Origin: Flavobacterium frigoris PS1
GTDB taxonomy: Bacteria > Bacteroidota > Bacteroidia > Flavobacteriales > Flavobacteriaceae
NCBI RefSeq assembly: GCF_000252125.1
Contig: NZ_AHKF01000020.1
Span: 186,001 to 250,000, forward strand
Reading direction: 5' to 3'
Length of the DNA stretch: 64,000 nt
This document shows, piece after piece, positions 35,766-45,225 of the stretch (position 1 is the stretch's first letter; the number at the start of each line of letters is the position of its first letter). Position numbers and translations under genes: made by a program. The notes under the pieces are model-generated. The model was not told the DNA's origin. It worked only from the letters and a program-made list of their open reading frames with translations, and ran no database searches.

Positions 35766-36229
35766 TTTTTTTTTTCAAGGCTTATTAGTATAGTAAGTCT
35801 ATTCTACATTTTTTGAAATTGCTGCATTCTACGTAGCAACTTATAACAATTAAGTTAGGCAATCAAAAGTAGTGTTGTGTAACGGGAATTTGCGTTTGAT
35901 CGTAATTTTGTCATTCAAAACACATAAAGGTTGTAAATTATTGGTAATACTTACACCATTTTCTTAATCTCGTAAAAAAGGAACGTTGATTCGCTAATTC
36001 CTAGTTTTAAATAATTGTAGCCAAAAAGCAGGTTTTTTAATCTAATATTAGTTAATTATCATATTAAAATTAAAAAAATTAACTTTTGTGAAAAAAAACT
36101 GTTGTTTTTTTGTTTTTAATAAAACTTATTAACGAAAACGTTTGAATTCAGTACGCTTAACTAATTTAGTAAAAAGATAACGCTAAAAGTGCAATATGTT
36201 TGCTAATTTTACACTTTAATACTTAAATA
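35766..36229. other. Intergenic stretch between tamB and pfkA
   Basis: 464 bases with no gene or RNA recognised. A weak stem near 35781-35802 could end the tamB transcript. A candidate -7 box for pfkA is at 36195-36202. Confidence 0.4.
36195..36202 (+). promoter_or_regulatory. Candidate -7 element of pfkA
   Basis: TATGTTTG matches TAnnTTTG, 28 bases before the ATG at 36230. No TTG at standard spacing is seen, so this is a half-supported promoter. Confidence 0.4.
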
Positions 36230-37216
36230 ATGCCAAAAACAATAAAAAAAGTAGGGGTTCTTACTTCAGGAGGAGATTCTCCTGGAATGAATGCTGCAAT
36301 TAGATCGGTTGTTCGAACTTGTGCTTACCATAATATAGAATGCATAGGAATTTATAGAGGATATCAAGGAATGATTGAAGGTGACTTCAAAGAAATGGGA
36401 CCTCGAAGTGTAAATAATATTGTCAATAAGGGAGGGACTGTTTTAAAATCGGCTCGTTCAATTGAATTTAGAACTCCAGAAGGAAGACAGAAAGCACATG
36501 CACATCTTGTAAAAGCTGGAATAGACGCCTTAGTGGTAATTGGAGGAGATGGAACATTTACTGGAGGTTTGATATTTAATGCGGAATTTGATTTTCCAGT
36601 AATGGGGATACCCGGAACAATTGACAATGATATATTTGGAACGAGTCATACTTTAGGATATGATACTGCCTTAAATACAGTTGTAGAAGTCATCGATAAA
36701 ATTAGAGATACTGCAAGTTCTCATAACCGATTATTCTTTGTCGAAGTAATGGGAAGAGATGCAGGTCATATTGCCTTAAATGCTGGTATTGGTGCAGGTG
36801 CTGAAGAGATACTTATTCCGGAAGAAGACCTAGGGTTAGATAGGTTGTTAGATTCATTACAAAAAAGTAAAGCATCTGGAAAATCTTCAAGCATCGTGGT
36901 AATTGCTGAAGGAGATAAGATTGGTAAAAATGTATTTGAATTAAAAGATTACGTAGAGGCAAATTTACCGGAATATGATGTAAGAGTTTCTGTTTTAGGA
37001 CATATGCAGCGCGGTGGGTCACCTTCTTGTTTTGATAGAGTTTTAGCAAGTAGATTAGGTGTTAAAGCAGTAGAGTCTTTGTTAGAAGGAAAGTCAAACT
37101 ATATGGTAGGTTTGCAAAATGACAAAGTGAACCTGACACCTTTAGAGCAAGCTATAAAAGGAAAATCAGAGATTGATAGAGAATTATTAAGGGTTTCTGA
37201 CATCATGTCAACATAA
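36230..37216 (+). CDS. pfkA: ATP-dependent 6-phosphofructokinase
   Basis: A 328-residue enzyme that phosphorylates fructose 6-phosphate, the committing step of glycolysis. VLTSGGDSPGMNAAIR is the ATP loop; VVIGGDGTFTGG has Gly at the position that marks ATP (not pyrophosphate) use. GIPGTIDNDIFGTSHTLGYD carries the catalytic Asp, and VEVMGRDAGHIALNAG the fructose-phosphate site. Length matches bacterial PfkA (about 320). Followed 71 bases later by gapA on the same strand, so these two glycolytic genes probably form an operon; the gapA terminator is at 38309-38338. Confidence 0.96.
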   Translation: MPKTIKKVGVLTSGGDSPGMNAAIRSVVRTCAYHNIECIGIYRGYQGMIEGDFKEMGPRSVNNIVNKGGTVLKSARSIEFRTPEGRQKAHAHLVKAGIDALVVIGGDGTFTGGLIFNAEFDFPVMGIPGTIDNDIFGTSHTLGYDTALNTVVEVIDKIRDTASSHNRLFFVEVMGRDAGHIALNAGIGAGAEEILIPEEDLGLDRLLDSLQKSKASGKSSSIVVIAEGDKIGKNVFELKDYVEANLPEYDVRVSVLGHMQRGGSPSCFDRVLASRLGVKAVESLLEGKSNYMVGLQNDKVNLTPLEQAIKGKSEIDRELLRVSDIMST

Positions 37217-37281
37217 AAATAAAATGAAGTTTATTGTGAGGAAATTAGACTTTAAATAAGTTAAACAATAACATAAATTAA

Positions 37282-38292
<1,011 letters not shown>

Positions 38293-38308
38293 TATTATTT
38301 AGTTATTT

Positions 38309-38338
38309 AGTCCCGTCAAAATATTTTTTGACGGGACT
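38309..38338 (+). terminator. Terminator of pfkA-gapA
   Basis: AGTCCCGTCAAA pairs with TTTGACGGGACT, 12-base perfect stem, then a T-rich run. It separates gapA from the sugar-kinase gene. Confidence 0.92.
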
Positions 38339-38423
38339 TTATTTTTTTATTTTTATATTGTATCGGATTTAACCATATCGATCTTAGATTGAAAATAGAA
38401 ATCCAAAACCAAAAACCAAAAAG

Positions 38424-39275
38424 ATGAGATTAATAGTTGATAGTGGTTCTACGAAAGCCGATTGGATAGCGATAGATGATAATGGCAAAGTGTTGTTTAC
38501 GACACAAACTTTAGGATTAAATCCTGAAATACTTGAAAGTGATGACATTGTGGAACGATTGAACGATCGTTTTGATATTTTACAAAATAAAAAGAATGCT
38601 ACTCATTTATTTTTCTATGGCGCAGGTTGTGGTACAGATAGAATGAAGCTAAACCTATCTCAAACTTTTAAAAATTATTTTCCAAACGCTATTATTTCGG
38701 TTGAAGAAGATACTTATGCAGCAGTATATGCCACTACTCCTAAGGGACAAAAAGCAATTGTCAGCATCTTAGGGACAGGATCAAACTGCAGTTATTTTGA
38801 CGGAAAAGATTTACATCAAAAAGTGCAATCATTGGGTTATATTATAATGGATGACTGTAGTGGTAATGTTTTTGGAAAAGAATTAATTAGAAAGTATTAC
38901 TTCAATAAAATGCCGAAGGATCTAGCTGAAGCTTTTGAAAAAGAATACAATTTAGATCCTGATTTTATTAAAAGTAAATTATATAAGGAGTCAAATCCAA
39001 ATGCTTATTTGGCCACTTTTGCCAAGTTTTTAATCCAGCATAAAGACACAGAATTTTGCAAAAAGATCATTTTCAAGGGAATGAAGTCTTTTGTCAAAAA
39101 CTATATAAAACAATTTGATAATTGTAAAGAAGTGCCTGTTCATTTTGTAGGTTCCATAGCTTTCTATTTGAAAGATGAGCTTCAACAAACTTTTGATAAG
39201 TATGAATTAAAATTAGGGAACGTTCTTAGAAGACCTATTGACGGACTAATTGCTTATCACATAGCAAATAAATAA
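38424..39275 (+). CDS. BadF/BadG/BcrA/BcrD ATPase family, N-acetylglucosamine-kinase-like
   Basis: A 283-residue ASKHA-fold protein. The phosphate-1 motif is RLIVDSGSTKADWIAIDD at the N-terminus, the phosphate-2 motif SILGTGSNCSYF at about residues 111-122, with IIMDDCSGNVFGKELIRKYY close after. Members of this branch phosphorylate N-acetylglucosamine or related amino sugars, matching mammalian NAGK. The Bacteroidota copy is usually annotated only as an ATPase. It sits between gapA and mgsA, so amino-sugar entry to glycolysis is a sensible inference; the true substrate is not proven by sequence. The gap to mgsA is 10 bases, indicating an operon. Confidence 0.8.
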   Translation: MRLIVDSGSTKADWIAIDDNGKVLFTTQTLGLNPEILESDDIVERLNDRFDILQNKKNATHLFFYGAGCGTDRMKLNLSQTFKNYFPNAIISVEEDTYAAVYATTPKGQKAIVSILGTGSNCSYFDGKDLHQKVQSLGYIIMDDCSGNVFGKELIRKYYFNKMPKDLAEAFEKEYNLDPDFIKSKLYKESNPNAYLATFAKFLIQHKDTEFCKKIIFKGMKSFVKNYIKQFDNCKEVPVHFVGSIAFYLKDELQQTFDKYELKLGNVLRRPIDGLIAYHIANK

Positions 39276-39285
39276 AGCTTTATCT

Positions 39286-39660
39286 ATGGAGATTGCAATC
39301 ATTGCGCATGATGGTAAAAAAGCAGACATGGTTCAGTTTTTGAATAAAAATACGGTTATTTTACAAAATGAAAAAGTAAAACTCGTAGCAACTGGAACTA
39401 CTGGTAGTAAGGCGGAAAAGGCTGGATTTAAGGTTAAAAAAATGCTTTCAGGACCGCTGGGAGGTGATGCTCAGATTGCTTCAAGAGTAGCAGAGGGTAA
39501 AACCAAAATGGTTTTGTTCTTTAAAGACCCGCTAGCGAGTCACGCTCATGAAGTAGACATCAATATGTTGCTTCGTGTATGTGATGTTCATAATGTACCA
39601 ATAGCGACAAATGAGGCAACAGCGCAGCTGCTTTTAAATGCAATTACACTGAAGTTATAG
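39286..39660 (+). CDS. mgsA: Methylglyoxal synthase
   Basis: A 124-residue enzyme that converts dihydroxyacetone phosphate to methylglyoxal, an overflow route that bypasses lower glycolysis when phosphate is scarce. IAIIAHDGKKADMV carries the family N-terminus. VATGTTGSKAEKAG and MLSGPLGGDAQIASRV are the phosphate-binding elements, with catalytic Asp in the GPLGGDAQ motif; FFKDPLASHAHEVDI is conserved. The length is that of single-domain bacterial MgsA. It is the last gene before a terminator at 39682-39708 and follows the sugar kinase by 10 bases; with pfkA and gapA upstream it forms a glycolysis-related group. Confidence 0.93.
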   Translation: MEIAIIAHDGKKADMVQFLNKNTVILQNEKVKLVATGTTGSKAEKAGFKVKKMLSGPLGGDAQIASRVAEGKTKMVLFFKDPLASHAHEVDINMLLRVCDVHNVPIATNEATAQLLLNAITLKL

Positions 39661-39681
39661 AATTTATATTGCTAAATATAT

Positions 39682-39708
39682 AAACCGTTTCATCTATTGA
39701 AACGGTTT
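39682..39708 (+). terminator. Terminator of the NAGK-like/mgsA operon
   Basis: AAACCGTTT pairs with AAACGGTTT around a 9-base loop, then T-run. Confidence 0.85.
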
Positions 39709-39732
39709 TTTATTGAAATAATATTCAACAAA

Positions 39733-39768
39733 AAAAATGTCCCGACTTTGTGTAGTCAGGACATTTTT
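39733..39768 (-). terminator. Terminator of the RidA gene
   Basis: AAAAATGTCCCGAC pairs with GTCAGGACATTTTT (one mismatch), flanked on the minus strand by a T-run; it lies 23 bases past the stop at 39791. Confidence 0.8.
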
Positions 39769-39790
39769 TTGTTAGATTTATTTTGTAAAA

Positions 39791-40171
39791 CTACAGAATA
39801 GCAATCATAGATATTTCAACATTTACATTTTTTGGTAAACAGGCTACTTGAACTGTTTCGCGTGCTGGAGCAGTTTTTTCGTTAAAATAAGAAGCATAAA
39901 CGGTATTTATATTCCCAAAATCATTCATGTCCATGATGAAAATGGTTGTTTTTACCACGTTTTCAAAGGTCATTCCTGCGGCTTCTAGTACCGCTTTCAT
40001 GTTTTGCATAACCTGTTGCGTTTCGTTCTCTATGTTGTCTACTACTAATGCTCCTGTAGCTGGGTTAAGGGCTATCTGTCCAGAGGTGTAAAGCGTGTTT
40101 CCTTTAAGTACGGCTTGATTGTAAGGACCAATAGGAGCAGGTGCTTTTTCGGTAAAAATTATCTTTTTCAT
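39791..40171 (-). CDS. ridA: RidA family reactive-intermediate deaminase
   Basis: A 126-residue RidA/YjgF protein that hydrolyses enamine/imine intermediates released by PLP enzymes such as threonine dehydratase. KAPAPIGPYNQAVLKGNTLY is the family N-terminus, TSGQIALNP the first loop, and APARETVQVACLP contains the catalytic Arg. The length is exact for RidA. It is on the minus strand just downstream of the LptD-like gene (68 bases), with a terminator on its other side. Confidence 0.93.
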   Translation of the reverse strand: MKKIIFTEKAPAPIGPYNQAVLKGNTLYTSGQIALNPATGALVVDNIENETQQVMQNMKAVLEAAGMTFENVVKTTIFIMDMNDFGNINTVYASYFNEKTAPARETVQVACLPKNVNVEISMIAIL

Positions 40172-40239
40172 ACTTTAAATGGATTTATGTTTGTAGGTTA
40201 AATTATTTTTAAATTAAATGTGGCTAAGAAATCAAAAAA

Positions 40240-42942
40240 TTATCGTGTAGTGTTTGTACTTCGCTTATCCCATTTGATGTCACTTAAGACACCAGATTTT
40301 ATTCCAATAAAGAAGCCCCAGTTTGCATTTGTTCCAAATGGAGTCCAATTAAAGTCCATTCTCCAACTCAAAAGATCACGCTCGAAACGGAGTTGAGTAA
40401 AGGTTACTCCATTTTGTACAAAATCATAACCAGTTGATATTCCAGCTTTCCATTTAGGTGTCAAATCAGCATTTGCTGATATCATTATAGAGTTTCCAAT
40501 GATTTGCTTCTCTCTATTGTTGTTTCCATAAGTTAATGAATAGGCGAATGTCATATCCCAAGGCAGTTTCGAACTAAAAAACTCGGATATTTTATCATCG
40601 CCAGATTCTTCACTACCGTCAAATTGACTTTTGGTATTGTCGTTTAAGACAGTGTTTTTTCCGAAAAGATCATCTTCACGACCTCCGTTTCTTTGACTTT
40701 GGTCATTTTTGTCTTTCTTAGAGTCATCTTTTTCTTTGCTCGAAAGAGAGTAATTTAAAGTCATGTTAGCGCTGGTCATTCTAAATAGGCTTCCTCCATT
40801 ATTAATGTTGAAAAGGTTAATCCTGTTTCCAGAGTTGTCTATAGCGTAAGGGTCTAATGTTGCTCCAAAATTGACATTCATTTTGTTGTCCAAGAGTTGT
40901 GTTCCACCGCTAACTCTTACAGGAGACCACGCGAGGGCAGTTACTCCATCAGCATCAAGATTATAGCTGGTTGATAAATTTAGGTTGTTAAGCAGCATTA
41001 TTTTTTTAGCTTCTACTTTTGTACTGTCTCTATCTTTTACTTTAGCTTCAAAAGTATTACTTAGGTCAAATCCCATTGTATTCGAATTGCTTAAACCTGG
41101 GGCTCCAAAAATTCCTCCTTCAAAGCGAGAATACTGCTTTACTGTAGTTCCGCTAGCATCTATGGCATAAGTGTCATAATATTTTTCGAAACTTGGTGTA
41201 TAGCCGTATGAAACAGATGGGCGCATAACGTGTCTAATGGATTGTATCTTTTTATCTTCTCCAAAATTGAAAGTTCCATAAATCGTGGTTCCTATACTGG
41301 ATGAAAACGAGTAAGTTCTAAAAGCATCAAAGCCACTTATGGTTTTGTCAACTACTGCGCTTTGGTCAGAATCATAATTTCTTTCAATTGTTTTGGCATA
41401 CCAAACTTCCTCATAGTTTAAAGATGTTGATGCACTAAAATATTTAAATAATTTAAAATTAGTACTTAAAGGGATACTATGTTGCATACCTAACTGGGCA
41501 TCTCTAAACATCTGGGGTTTAAAGAATAATGAATCTGTAGTGGTAATGGTGTTTCGTCCACTTAAATTATACTGCAGATTTATATTCTTAATAAAACCTT
41601 TTTTTACTCCATCTTTCCCTACGAAAGGATATATGCGATCCACACTAAGTTGAAGTGTCGGGAGCGTCATATTAATCACTTCTGTTTGTGTGTTTTGTGA
41701 ATGGGTGGCTGATAATGACATTCTAACTTGCGGAATGGAGTTAAATGTTTTTGAGTAGGAAATGGAGGAATTTAATTGATTATTAAGGTTGGAACCAATA
41801 TTTGCTTGATTTATAGATTGTTTAAAATATTTACTGCTTCCAAGATTTACAGAGGCTGAAAAACTAGAGTTCGGATTCGCTTTTGAATCGCGCGCGTGGG
41901 ACCATTGTAAATTATAAATTTTTTGTTTTAAATAATCTGGATAGCCTCTTTCGCTAGTAATTAAATTTTCGAACCTGAAATTCAGATTACCTCGATAGCT
42001 GTATCTTTTTGCATAGGACGATTCAAATCGCATTCCGTAGCTACCATTTGTATAATAATCTCCTGATACGGTTAAGTCATAATGATCGTTTAGAGCAAAA
42101 TAATAACCACCATTTTGTAATGAAAAGCCTCTGGTGTTCGAGTCGTTGTAACTAGGTAATATCAGTCCCGATATATTAGTCTCTTTGCTCATTGGGAAAT
42201 AAGCAAAAGGCAATGCTATTGGAGTTGGGACGTTTGCGATTACCATATTTGTCAATCCGGTTATGACTTTTTTTCCTGGAATAAACTTTACTTTGTTGGT
42301 TTGGAAATAATATTCAGGATTGTCTACATTAGCCGAAGTTGTGAATCGAGCGCCTTTTAAAAAGTAAACTGAATCATTTTCTTTTTTGGTAATTTGAGCT
42401 TTAATTTTAAATTCTCCCTGATCGGATCTGGAATTCCATATTAAAGCTTTTTGTGTCTTAAAATTGAAACGAATAGAATCAGGCTCAACTTCGTTTTCTC
42501 CTTGTTTAAAATGAGGTAATTGGGTGTATTTGCCTGTGGAATCTTTAATTCTTCCAGCATAGACTTCATTTTTTTCGTAATCCATTACAATTATTCCTGC
42601 CTTTAATTCAATATCTTGATAATATAATTCGGCTTTATCGTAGAGCGTGATAAGTTTTTTCTTTTGATCGATTCGTGCGTATTGATCAGCTTTGTATTTT
42701 ACTTTTCCGTCAAGAAATGGTTTGGGAGGCTTTATGCTATCCTTTTTAATTATGGTGTCAGTTTGTTTTTTTAGGACAACTGTGTCTTTAATTTTGTTGT
42801 TGACAACTGAATTAGAAGTGTTTACTTGTTTGTTGTTCGGAATCGCGGTCGTTTTTTTTGATATATCTTGAGAATATAAGTTTCCATATCCAATTGTTAG
42901 GAAAAATGATAATAAAACGATATTAAATAAGTTTGTCTGCAA
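40240..42942 (-). CDS. LptD-like LPS assembly outer-membrane protein
   Basis: A 900-residue outer-membrane protein, the Bacteroidota type of LptD/OstA that inserts lipopolysaccharide into the outer leaflet. It has a signal peptide, a short OstA-like N domain (about 90-220: KADQYARIDQKKKLITLYDK) and a large beta-barrel from about 250 with alternating aromatic strands. The end has KAGISTGYDFVQNG and DFNWTPFGTNANWGFFIG. The longest frame starts at a TTG (42993) that falls inside the promoter -7 box (42991-42998). I therefore choose TTG 42940-42942: it begins LQTNLFNIVLLSFFLTIGYG, an ideal signal peptide ending NLYSQ. Divergent from the amidase gene with 133 bases between. Assignment rests on domain order and length. 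Confidence 0.85.
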   Translation of the reverse strand: MQTNLFNIVLLSFFLTIGYGNLYSQDISKKTTAIPNNKQVNTSNSVVNNKIKDTVVLKKQTDTIIKKDSIKPPKPFLDGKVKYKADQYARIDQKKKLITLYDKAELYYQDIELKAGIIVMDYEKNEVYAGRIKDSTGKYTQLPHFKQGENEVEPDSIRFNFKTQKALIWNSRSDQGEFKIKAQITKKENDSVYFLKGARFTTSANVDNPEYYFQTNKVKFIPGKKVITGLTNMVIANVPTPIALPFAYFPMSKETNISGLILPSYNDSNTRGFSLQNGGYYFALNDHYDLTVSGDYYTNGSYGMRFESSYAKRYSYRGNLNFRFENLITSERGYPDYLKQKIYNLQWSHARDSKANPNSSFSASVNLGSSKYFKQSINQANIGSNLNNQLNSSISYSKTFNSIPQVRMSLSATHSQNTQTEVINMTLPTLQLSVDRIYPFVGKDGVKKGFIKNINLQYNLSGRNTITTTDSLFFKPQMFRDAQLGMQHSIPLSTNFKLFKYFSASTSLNYEEVWYAKTIERNYDSDQSAVVDKTISGFDAFRTYSFSSSIGTTIYGTFNFGEDKKIQSIRHVMRPSVSYGYTPSFEKYYDTYAIDASGTTVKQYSRFEGGIFGAPGLSNSNTMGFDLSNTFEAKVKDRDSTKVEAKKIMLLNNLNLSTSYNLDADGVTALAWSPVRVSGGTQLLDNKMNVNFGATLDPYAIDNSGNRINLFNINNGGSLFRMTSANMTLNYSLSSKEKDDSKKDKNDQSQRNGGREDDLFGKNTVLNDNTKSQFDGSEESGDDKISEFFSSKLPWDMTFAYSLTYGNNNREKQIIGNSIMISANADLTPKWKAGISTGYDFVQNGVTFTQLRFERDLLSWRMDFNWTPFGTNANWGFFIGIKSGVLSDIKWDKRSTNTTR

Positions 42943-42990
42943 AGGTTTAAATGCTATTTTTGTAAAATTATGGCCTGTTTTTTGAAGTGT

Positions 42991-42998
42991 CAAACTTA
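42991..42998 (-). promoter_or_regulatory. Candidate -7 element of the LptD-like gene
   Basis: Minus strand TAAGTTTG matches TAnnTTTG exactly. No TTG lies at the usual spacing (nearest 15 or 25 bases away). Transcription would begin near 42985, so translation must begin downstream, at TTG 42942. Confidence 0.5.
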
Positions 42999-43075
42999 CA
43001 GATTATTTTTTGTCAAAAATAATCAAATAAAAAAATTTATAGCCCTAGTGTTTTAATTAAATTAACTTTAGAAGT

Positions 43076-44206
43076 ATGCATATCTTAAATAAAATTAAAG
43101 TCTCATTTACTTTTTTTCTCATTACCATCTCATTTGCCGCTTATAGCCAATCCAGTAATTTTAAAGTAACCTTAGATGCAGGCCACGGTGCGCATGATTT
43201 TGGTGCAGTATATAATGGGCATGTAGAGAAAAACATTGCTTTAGCGGTTGTTTTAAAGGTGGGAAAATTATTAGAGGCTAATCCTAAAGTTGATGTTACT
43301 TATACAAGGAAAACGGATGTGTTTATTGACTTAGTCGAAAGAGCCAATATTGCAAATAGAGCTGACGCCAATATTTTTGTGTCTATTCATTGTAATGCAA
43401 ATAGAAATACGGCTGCTGATGGCACAGAGACCTACGTAATGGGTATGAACAAGGTTGCATCTAATTTAGAGGCGGCCAAAAAGGAGAACTCTGTTATTAC
43501 ATTAGAGAAAGACTACAAACGAAAATATGAAGGTTTTGATCCCAACTCTCCTGAAACAATGATCGGCTTGACATTGATGCAGGAAGAATATCTTGATAAT
43601 AGTATTTCATTGGCAAGTAAAATAGAAAACGCATTTGATGGACTTGGAAAACGAATAAGAGGTGGGGGTGTTAAACAAGCTCCGTTTATGGTGTTACATA
43701 AAGCATACATGCCAAGAGTATTAGTAGAAATGGGTTTTATTTCTAACTATACCGAAGGTAATTTATTGGACTCGGAAGATGGACAAAATGAAATTGCCAA
43801 ATCAATTGCTAGCGCAATCATTAGTTATAAAAATGAGTATTATGGTAATGGAAGTACAGAAACGGCAGAAACGAGACCTTCTCAAAGAAGTATAGAAAAT
43901 AACAGTTCAGCTCCAGTAGAATCTAAAAAACCATTAGTGAAGCAAGACAGTTCTAATGTGCTTTTTAAAGTGCAAATTGCTGCAAGCGGAAGAAAAATGG
44001 GACTGAGCCCTAGTAACTTTAAGGGACTAAGAAATATTTCGATGGACTTTGACGATAATATGTACAAATACATGTATGGTGAGACTTCAGATTATGCTGA
44101 ATCGATGCGTTTATTGGATGAAGCAAAGGCTAAAGGTTATGTTTCCGCTTTTTTGATTGCATTTAAAAACGGAAAAAAGATTAGCATTCAAGAAGCAATT
44201 AAATGA
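43076..44206 (+). CDS. N-acetylmuramoyl-L-alanine amidase (Amidase_3)
   Basis: A 376-residue secreted zinc amidase that separates peptide side chains from glycan in peptidoglycan. Signal peptide: TFFLITISFAAYSQ at the N-terminus. The catalytic domain (about 30-265) has VTLDAGHGAHDFGA with the zinc His and Glu, DLVERANIANRADANIFVSI, HCNANRNTAADGTETYVMG and the late VLVEMGFISNYTEGNLL. After a Ser/Pro linker (about 270-305) the last 70 residues (LFKVQIAASGRKMGLSPSNF) look like a SPOR-type cell-wall-binding domain. It is the first gene of a plus-strand run that leads to the MlaD gene (49 bases), divergent from the LptD-like gene. Confidence 0.92.
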   Translation: MHILNKIKVSFTFFLITISFAAYSQSSNFKVTLDAGHGAHDFGAVYNGHVEKNIALAVVLKVGKLLEANPKVDVTYTRKTDVFIDLVERANIANRADANIFVSIHCNANRNTAADGTETYVMGMNKVASNLEAAKKENSVITLEKDYKRKYEGFDPNSPETMIGLTLMQEEYLDNSISLASKIENAFDGLGKRIRGGGVKQAPFMVLHKAYMPRVLVEMGFISNYTEGNLLDSEDGQNEIAKSIASAIISYKNEYYGNGSTETAETRPSQRSIENNSSAPVESKKPLVKQDSSNVLFKVQIAASGRKMGLSPSNFKGLRNISMDFDDNMYKYMYGETSDYAESMRLLDEAKAKGYVSAFLIAFKNGKKISIQEAIK

Positions 44207-44255
44207 TAACAAGTTCATTATTTTATATTAAATTTGTCAAAAAAACACTTAGATT

Positions 44256-45221
44256 TTGAAATTAACGAGAGAAATAAAAACAGCAATTTTAGTAATTGCA
44301 TCAATATTATTGTTCATTTGGGGTTATAGTTTTTTAAAAGGAAGAGATCTTTTTAATAGCTATAAGACGTTATATGTGCAATACGAAACTGTTGAAGGTT
44401 TAGCCCCATCAGCTCCAGTCACTTTAAATGGATTGATTATCGGTAAAGTGAACAAAATCACCATAGAAGAAAATACAGGAAAGTTATTAGTGGAATTACA
44501 AATTAAAACTGATTTCCCAATATCTAAATCCAGTATTGCAACTATTTATGAGCCAGGATTTATTGGAGGGAAACAAATTGCGATTGAGCCAAATTTTAAA
44601 GACCCATCAGTTTCTCTAGATGGTCAAAGACTAAAGGGAGAAATAAGAATGGGACTTACGGCAAGTGTGGGTGATAAATTAGGACCTATTCAAGAAAAAT
44701 TAGATAAAATAATGGCTAATGCTGATGTTCTAATTACTGGAGTTAATAATGTCTTAGATAAGAAAGCGCAAGAGGATTTAAGAAAAAGCCTTGCTGAATT
44801 AAGTGCCACAATGGAGCAATTCCACAAAGCTTCTTTAAGTATGAATACTATTTTAGACGAGAATAAAACTCAAATAAAAGGTGTTGTAACAAACTTTAAT
44901 AAAATTTCTTCTGATTTTTCTAAAATTTCCGATTCATTAAATAAAGCCGACTTAGGTAAATCGGTAAAAAATCTAAATGCAACATTAGCTAAAGTTGATG
45001 GTATAATGAATGGTTTGAAATCTGGAAATGGAACAATGGGTAAATTGTTGAATGACGATGCCTTATATAATAATTTAGACAAAACTTCAAAAGAGTTGGA
45101 GCTTTTACTGCAGGATATTAGACTTCATCCTACGAGATATGTAAATATTTCTGTTTTTGGAAAAAAAGATAAACCTTATAAAGCACCAGTTAAAGACACA
45201 ATTTCATCAACCCAAAACTAA
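44256..45221 (+). CDS. MCE/MlaD family outer-membrane lipid transport protein
   Basis: A 321-residue protein with one N-terminal membrane anchor (TAILVIASILLFIWGYSFLK) and an MCE domain (about 38-130; YVQYETVEGLAPSAPVTLNG and IYEPGFIGGKQIAIEP). A long helical C-terminus (150-300) carries FNKISSDFSKISDSL. MlaD-like proteins form hexamers that shuttle phospholipids between the membranes, usually with an ABC transporter (MlaE/MlaF); neither gene is adjacent. The start is a TTG at 44256-44258, because no ATG precedes the conserved KLTREIKTAILV. The stop lies 4 bases before the start of the membrane Fe-S gene, so they are co-transcribed. Confidence 0.88.
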   Translation: MKLTREIKTAILVIASILLFIWGYSFLKGRDLFNSYKTLYVQYETVEGLAPSAPVTLNGLIIGKVNKITIEENTGKLLVELQIKTDFPISKSSIATIYEPGFIGGKQIAIEPNFKDPSVSLDGQRLKGEIRMGLTASVGDKLGPIQEKLDKIMANADVLITGVNNVLDKKAQEDLRKSLAELSATMEQFHKASLSMNTILDENKTQIKGVVTNFNKISSDFSKISDSLNKADLGKSVKNLNATLAKVDGIMNGLKSGNGTMGKLLNDDALYNNLDKTSKELELLLQDIRLHPTRYVNISVFGKKDKPYKAPVKDTISSTQN

Positions 45222-45225
45222 ATTA

